Source of the DNA: Caccovicinus sp051878975
GTDB taxonomy: Bacteria > Bacillota > Clostridia > Lachnospirales > Lachnospiraceae
DNA: 64,000 bases
Direction: 5' to 3'
Assembly (NCBI GenBank): GCA_051878975.1
Contig: JBJELD010000018.1
Span: 1 to 64,000, forward strand
The stretch's first letter is position 1; each line of letters starts with the position of its first letter. A program made the position numbers and the translations under genes. This document shows positions 59,523 to 64,000 of this stretch, one piece after another. Under the pieces are notes generated by a model that worked only from the letters and a program-made list of their open reading frames with translations, searched no databases and was not told where the DNA came from.

Positions 59523-59558
59523 AAAAAACCCGGCAGTTTCCACGACTGCCGGGTTTTT
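59523..59558. terminator. Bidirectional terminator after the acyl-CoA ligase gene
   Basis: CCCGGCAGT and ACTGCCGGG arms with A and T runs on both sides, between the ligase stop and the cda operon promoter. Confidence 0.88.
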
Positions 59559-59598
59559 CCTGTTTCTTCCTATTTTATATGAAATCTCACATTCAAAA

Positions 59599-59624
59599 TT
59601 TGGGGCAGATCAACTGCCCCAAAA
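59599..59624. repeat. Hairpin between ligase stop and terminator
   Basis: A 10-bp inverted repeat, arms 59599-59608 and 59614-59623, with a 5-base loop just after the ligase stop. It may be an additional weak terminator. Confidence 0.45.
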
Positions 59625-59635
59625 TCGTTCTTCCT

Positions 59636-61270
59636 CTAATTGGTGATCTGCGCTTCCACCAGCCTTACGCCGCAGTATTTTTCCCGCAGCTTCGGCTTTT
59701 CAATCTTTCCGGTTGGATTTCTTGGAATCGTATCAAAGATAATCTTCTTCGGACGTTTATAGCGCGGCATATTCATGCAGAAATTCCGGATATCTTCCTC
59801 CGTACAATCTATATCCGGCTTCCGCTCAATGATGGCCGCCGTAATCTCACCAAGGCGCTTGTCCGGAAGTCCGATTACCGCCACATCATGAACTGCCGGA
59901 TGCAGACGGATAAAGTCTTCGATCTGAACCGGATAAATATTTTCACCGCCGCTGATGATGACATCCTTCTTACGGTCTACCAGAAAAATAAATCCATCCT
60001 CGTCCTGCATAGCCATATCTCCCGTATAAAGCCAGCCATGATCCAGAACCTCTGCAGTTGCCTTCGGATCATGGTAATAGCAGGTCATGACGCCGGGGCC
60101 CTTGACAGCCAGCTCGCCTACTTCTCCCTGTTTCACTGGCTGACGGTTTTCATCCACGATCTTGGCTCTCCAGCCGAAGCCCGGAATGCCGATCGCTCCC
60201 ACTTTATTGATGTTTTCCACACCAAGATGCACACAGCCTGGCCCGATGGATTCACTGAGGCCGTAATTGGTGTCGTACTGATGGTTCGGGAAATATTCCT
60301 TCCAGTGACGGATCAGGCTGGGCGGAACCGGCTGGGCTCCGATATGCATCAGACGCCACTGATCAAGCTGATAATCGGAAAGTTTCAATCGTCCGCTGTC
60401 CAGTGCCTCCAGAATATCCTGTGCCCACGGCACCAGCAGCCAGACAATGGTACATTTTTCCCGGGACACGGCATCCAGTATGTACTCCGGCTTGGTTCCG
60501 CGCAGCAGCACCGCCTTGCTGCCGGAAAGCAGAGAACCGAACCAGTGCATTTTGGCTCCGGTGTGGTACAGCGGCGGAATACACAGAAATACGTCATCCC
60601 GGGTCTGTCCATGGTGATTCTGCTCCACCCGGCAGGAATGAATCAGGCTCTCATGATTGTGAAGAATTGCCTTCGGAAAACCGGTAGTTCCAGAAGAGAA
60701 GTAAATCGCAGCATCATCCTCCTCCCACAGGGTGATTCCAGGTGATTTGCTGGAACAATCCGCGGTCATCACTTTATAATCCTCTGCAAAGGTCGGACAG
60801 TTATCACCCACGTAGATCAGCAGTCTTCCCTTAATGATCCGGTCCGCAATCTCCTCCACACGACCGATAAATTCCGGTCCGAACACCAGAATGTCCACAT
60901 CTGCCAATCCGACACAATATTCAATCTCCTCTGCCGAATAGCGAAAATTCAGCGGAACGGCAATCGCCCCGGTCTTTAAAATTCCAAAATAAATCGGAAG
61001 CCATTCCAGACAGTTCATCAGAAGGATTCCCACTTTATCCCCCTTCTCGATTCCTCTGGAAAGCAGCAGATTTGCAAACCGGTTTGCTTTTTCATTAAAC
61101 ACATGCCAGGTGATTTCCCGGCGGTAATGGGCGTTCGGGCTGGGCTCCATCAATTCATATTCCTTCCAGGTCACCCTTCTTGTTTCCTTTACCTCCGGAT
61201 TGATTTCCACCAGGCAGATCTCATCTCCGTACAACAGGCTGTTCCGCTCCAGCAATTCAACTATTGTCAT
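59636..61270 (-). CDS. Acyl-CoA ligase (AMP-forming)
   Basis: 544 residues of the class I adenylate-forming family. The A3 loop is AAIYFSSGTTGFPKAILHNHESL near 187, the A5 region is YDTNYGLSESIG near 330, the A7-A8 region is YTGDMAMQDEDGFIFLVDRKKDVIISGGENIYPVQIE near 425, and the catalytic Lys is in RNPTGKIEKP near 523. It activates a carboxylic acid to acyl-CoA. It follows iorB by 87 bases on the same strand, so an aromatic acid made from arylpyruvate by IorAB, or the reverse use of its CoA ester, is a plausible substrate. Not of the short PaaK phenylacetate-ligase type. Substrate cannot be set by eye. Confidence 0.9.
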   Translation of the reverse strand: MTIVELLERNSLLYGDEICLVEINPEVKETRRVTWKEYELMEPSPNAHYRREITWHVFNEKANRFANLLLSRGIEKGDKVGILLMNCLEWLPIYFGILKTGAIAVPLNFRYSAEEIEYCVGLADVDILVFGPEFIGRVEEIADRIIKGRLLIYVGDNCPTFAEDYKVMTADCSSKSPGITLWEEDDAAIYFSSGTTGFPKAILHNHESLIHSCRVEQNHHGQTRDDVFLCIPPLYHTGAKMHWFGSLLSGSKAVLLRGTKPEYILDAVSREKCTIVWLLVPWAQDILEALDSGRLKLSDYQLDQWRLMHIGAQPVPPSLIRHWKEYFPNHQYDTNYGLSESIGPGCVHLGVENINKVGAIGIPGFGWRAKIVDENRQPVKQGEVGELAVKGPGVMTCYYHDPKATAEVLDHGWLYTGDMAMQDEDGFIFLVDRKKDVIISGGENIYPVQIEDFIRLHPAVHDVAVIGLPDKRLGEITAAIIERKPDIDCTEEDIRNFCMNMPRYKRPKKIIFDTIPRNPTGKIEKPKLREKYCGVRLVEAQITN

Positions 61271-61357
61271 GTTTTTATCCTCTGTTTTCTCTCAAAATTT
61301 TTCCCTGCAGCATTCTTTAAACGCTGCTTTCTGGTCGTTACGGCATTTTATGCGGAC

Positions 61358-61936
61358 TCAGGCTTCTGCCATCTCGTATCCTGCTTCAAATGCCGCCAGA
61401 TTGATCTCTTTCGTCTTCGGCGGAACCGTCCGCTCCACAATCTTCAGCCAGTTTTCCTTTGGAAATTCCATATGCCTGGCCGTCACACCGATGACAATGG
61501 TATTGAATACCTTGGCATTTCCCAGCTTCTTGGCTTCCTGCTGGGCATCCACCACTACAGTCTTATGCGCTGCTTTCAGCGTCTCAATAATTCCTTCCGG
61601 GTACACGGCCATTCCGGACGCCACGGTCATCGGCTCAATCTTCTGATCATTCAGAATCAGAACACCGTCCTTCTTCAAAAAGTGTGCATACCGGAGCGCC
61701 TCCAGGCGCTCAAAAGCAATGAGCACATCTGCCTGACCTTCCTCTACGATCGGCTCTGCCACCTGGCTGCCGAACCGCACAAAGGTTACCACACTTCCGC
61801 CTCTCTGTGCCATTCCGTGCACCTCTGAAATTTTTACATCATATCCGGCATCCGTAGCGATGCCGCCCAAGATCCGGCTGGTCAGAAGCGTTCCCTGTCC
61901 GCCTACGCCTACGATCATAATATTCTTTGTTTCCAT
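61358..61936 (-). CDS. iorB: Indolepyruvate:ferredoxin oxidoreductase beta subunit
   Basis: 192 residues. GVGGQGTLLTSRILGGIA near 10 and EVHGMAQRGGSVVTFVRFG near 40 are typical of the gamma/beta part of 2-oxoacid:ferredoxin oxidoreductases. Start at METKNIM after AAAGGG; a longer frame runs back over the iorA end. It pairs with the alpha subunit 58 bases upstream to decarboxylate aryl-2-oxoacids such as indolepyruvate, forming the acyl-CoA and reducing ferredoxin. Confidence 0.93.
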   Translation of the reverse strand: METKNIMIVGVGGQGTLLTSRILGGIATDAGYDVKISEVHGMAQRGGSVVTFVRFGSQVAEPIVEEGQADVLIAFERLEALRYAHFLKKDGVLILNDQKIEPMTVASGMAVYPEGIIETLKAAHKTVVVDAQQEAKKLGNAKVFNTIVIGVTARHMEFPKENWLKIVERTVPPKTKEINLAAFEAGYEMAEA

Positions 61937-61994
61937 CTTTCCGATCCCTTTCTTCTCCTGATTCTGCATCCTGTACGCCGGCTGCCTGCAGTTT

Positions 61995-63788
61995 CTAGCG
62001 TTCGCCGGTATGCTGCTTCTGCGCCAGCTTCGGATTCGGCGTAAAGGAAATCGCCCCAAACGGGCACCGCTGCATGCAGAGTCCGCAGCCGTTGCACATT
62101 ACTTCGTCAATTACTGCATGTCCCTGAGCATCCTTTCCCATAGCCGGGCATCCAGGTGCCAGACAGAGACCGCATTTTTTACAGACTTCCGGATCCACAC
62201 TGCAGGTTCCCTTCGGAATCGTCGTCTTCAGAAGTGCGCAGGGAGATTTGGTGATGATTACCGAAATCGCATCCCGCTCTACCTCCTGCTTCACCAGCTT
62301 CTCCAAACCAGCCGTATCGAAGGCATCAATCTCATAAACATACTCGATCCCCATCGCCCGGCAGAGCTGTGCAAGATTGATCGCCGGGACAATATCGCCC
62401 ATCAGCGTCTTTCCGGTTGCCGCATGGTCCTGATGTCCGGTCATGCCGGTGGTGGAATTGTCCAGAATCAGCACGGTTCCCGTACCCTGGTTATAAACCA
62501 TGTTCATCAGAGAATTGACGCCGGTATGCAAAAACGTAGAATCTCCGATTACCGCAACCCAGTCCTTGATAAATTCTTTTCCTTTTGCCTTTTCCATACC
62601 GTGCAGATTGGAAATACTGGCTCCCATACAGATCGTCGTATCCACAACTGCAAGCGGTGCCACAGCTCCCAGCGTATAGCAGCCGATATCGCCCGCAGCA
62701 TGGATTTTCAGCTTTTTCAGTACCGAAAATACGCTTCTGTGCGGACATCCCGGACAGAGGATCGGCGGTCTTGCCGGAACCTTGGCCGCCTCCGGGTAAT
62801 CCGGCTTTTCCCCTAAGATCCGCTCTCTCAGAAGGTTCGCGCTGTACTCGCCCTGTATCGTAAAGATTTCTTTTCCGATGGCCTTGATCCCCCAGGATTT
62901 TACCTGCTCCTCAATCACCGGCTCCAGCTCTTCCACAACATAAAGCGTCTCCACATTTGCCGCAAACTCCTCGATCCGCTTTCTCGGGAGCGGATGAACC
63001 AGCCCCAGCTTCAGAACACTGGCATCCGGCAAGGCTTCCCGCACATACTGATAAGGAATTCCGCTGGTAATCACGCCGATCTTTTTATCCCGGTATTCTG
63101 CCCGGTTAATTTCCATGTGATTGGCATCCTCTGCCATGTCCTTCAGCCGCTTCTCCACGACCAGATGACGCCGGATCGCATTGCCCGGCATCATAACGGT
63201 TTTGGCAATATTCTTTTCATACGGGCGATCCTCAATCTCCTGCCGCTCCTCCAGCTGAACCATCCCCTGAGAATGAGCCAGACGGGTCGTCGTGCGCAGC
63301 ATGATCGGAGTATCATATTTTTCCGACAGATCAAACGCCAGTTTTGTAAAGACTCTGGCCTCCTCACTGTCAGACGGCTCCAGAACCGGAACCATGGCGG
63401 CTCTTGCCACCATCCGGCTGTCCTGCTCATTCTGAGAACTGTAAATACCGGGGTCATCCGCCGCTACCAGCACCAGACCGCCGTTCACACCACAATAGGA
63501 AATCGAATACAGCGGATCGGATGCCACGTTCACGCCCACATGCTTCATGGAAACCAGCGCACGAACACCGCTGATCGATGCTCCGATTGCAACCTCTGTT
63601 GCAACCTTTTCATTCGGCGACCATTCCGAATAGATCACATCCTTGTATTTTACAATATTTTCGCTGATCTCTGTACTGGGTGTTCCGGGATATGCTGCCG
63701 AAACCTTCACCCCTGCCTCATAAGCACCTCTTGCGATTGCCGCATTGCCCAGCATCATCTGCTGTGTATTTGCCTCTTCCTTTATCAA
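61995..63788 (-). CDS. iorA: Indolepyruvate:ferredoxin oxidoreductase alpha subunit
   Basis: 597 residues from the TTG that follows AAAGGTGG; an ATG 18 codons upstream (63842) is possible but has a poor ribosome site. It fuses the pyrimidine and TPP domains with a C-terminal ferredoxin. CPGCPHRSVFS near 342, GDIGCYTLGA near 365 (TPP domain), ICMGASISNLHGMEKA near 385, and near the C-terminus cysteine sets CKKCGLC...C and CNGCGLCMQRC carry two 4Fe-4S clusters. First gene of iorA-iorB-ligase. The remaining 212 bases to the window end are AT-rich and show no gene. Confidence 0.93.
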   Translation of the reverse strand: MIKEEANTQQMMLGNAAIARGAYEAGVKVSAAYPGTPSTEISENIVKYKDVIYSEWSPNEKVATEVAIGASISGVRALVSMKHVGVNVASDPLYSISYCGVNGGLVLVAADDPGIYSSQNEQDSRMVARAAMVPVLEPSDSEEARVFTKLAFDLSEKYDTPIMLRTTTRLAHSQGMVQLEERQEIEDRPYEKNIAKTVMMPGNAIRRHLVVEKRLKDMAEDANHMEINRAEYRDKKIGVITSGIPYQYVREALPDASVLKLGLVHPLPRKRIEEFAANVETLYVVEELEPVIEEQVKSWGIKAIGKEIFTIQGEYSANLLRERILGEKPDYPEAAKVPARPPILCPGCPHRSVFSVLKKLKIHAAGDIGCYTLGAVAPLAVVDTTICMGASISNLHGMEKAKGKEFIKDWVAVIGDSTFLHTGVNSLMNMVYNQGTGTVLILDNSTTGMTGHQDHAATGKTLMGDIVPAINLAQLCRAMGIEYVYEIDAFDTAGLEKLVKQEVERDAISVIITKSPCALLKTTIPKGTCSVDPEVCKKCGLCLAPGCPAMGKDAQGHAVIDEVMCNGCGLCMQRCPFGAISFTPNPKLAQKQHTGER

Positions 63789-64000
63789 CTCTGCTCCACC
63801 TTTCTCCCGCACTGCCTGCACGCCATCCAGCATGATGCCCATGCTTATTTTCTGCGCACCAGACAGTTCTTGTATGTTTTTAATAAATCCTTCACATTTT
63901 ATGAATGCAATTTCAAATATTTTACCATACTTTTCTCTGTTTGACCAGCAATAATATTCACAATCTGACGCGTTGCAGAAAAAAAGCGTCCGGTTCGCAG

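Noticed and set aside
1..64000. CRISPR arrays, insertion sequences, prophage, integrase or att sites
   Set aside because: None seen; no regularly spaced repeats, transposase or integrase motifs. Neighbouring genes form conserved housekeeping orders.

Overview
The window looks like a chromosomal segment of a spore-forming anaerobic Firmicute, most likely a Lachnospiraceae-type Clostridium. The evidence is gene content: pyruvate formate-lyase, indolepyruvate:ferredoxin oxidoreductase, an alpha/beta-type spore DNA-binding protein, a Csp-like subtilase, the anaerobic cobalamin pathway, and the gene order dgt-dnaG-rpoD-trmK-nif3. No phage, transposon, CRISPR array or plasmid feature was found. The window is dense, and most genes are on the minus strand.

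Layout. 1-1.6 kb: an OadB-type sodium-pump subunit and a 40-residue membrane protein, behind what looks like a yybP-ykoY (Mn2+) riboswitch. 1.6-5.3 kb: nucleotide metabolism (uridine kinase, uridine phosphorylase, split AICAR transformylase and IMP cyclohydrolase), with a ZTP riboswitch before the purine pair. 5.4-9.4 kb: a MacB-like ABC system with a large secreted, membrane-anchored partner. 10.5-12.4 kb: pyrBI and the RNase P RNA. 12.4-19.6 kb: a TGS-uridine-kinase fusion and the macromolecular-synthesis operon. 19.7-24.6 kb: an XRE regulator, a subtilase, a two-gene Fe-S scaffold (SmsC/SmsB type), and an FMN riboswitch before ribU. 24.7-28.8 kb: a DUF885 lipoprotein, three tRNA-Leu genes and a DUF362 ferredoxin-like protein. 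28.8-34.9 kb: an ugp-like glycerol-phosphate ABC operon with a phosphodiesterase and a HAD phosphatase.

35.1-48.5 kb: two anaerobic cobalamin runs (cbiT, cbiA, cobT, cobU, cobD, cobS and a cobU-ywlG fusion; cbiG, cbiD, cbiF, cbiH, cbiJE), separated by an oppositely oriented map gene. 48.6-52.3 kb: a spore protein and pflBA with a Rex-like site. 52.3-59.5 kb: an apparent operon of two unknown membrane proteins, cdaA, cdaR, ptsH, ptsI and an O-antigen-polymerase-like protein, joining c-di-AMP synthesis to the general PTS. 59.6-63.8 kb: iorA, iorB and an acyl-CoA ligase, probably oxidising aromatic 2-keto acids.

Four cis-regulatory RNAs or hairpins carry much of the visible regulation: Mn2+, ZTP and FMN riboswitches and the RNase P neighbourhood. 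The strongest leads are the Mn2+-type riboswitch on a sodium-pump subunit, the cobU-ywlG fusion with its internal start, the cda-PTS-polymerase operon, and the mirrored divergent promoters between cbiT and map. Family assignments come from motifs read by eye, and no database search was possible.
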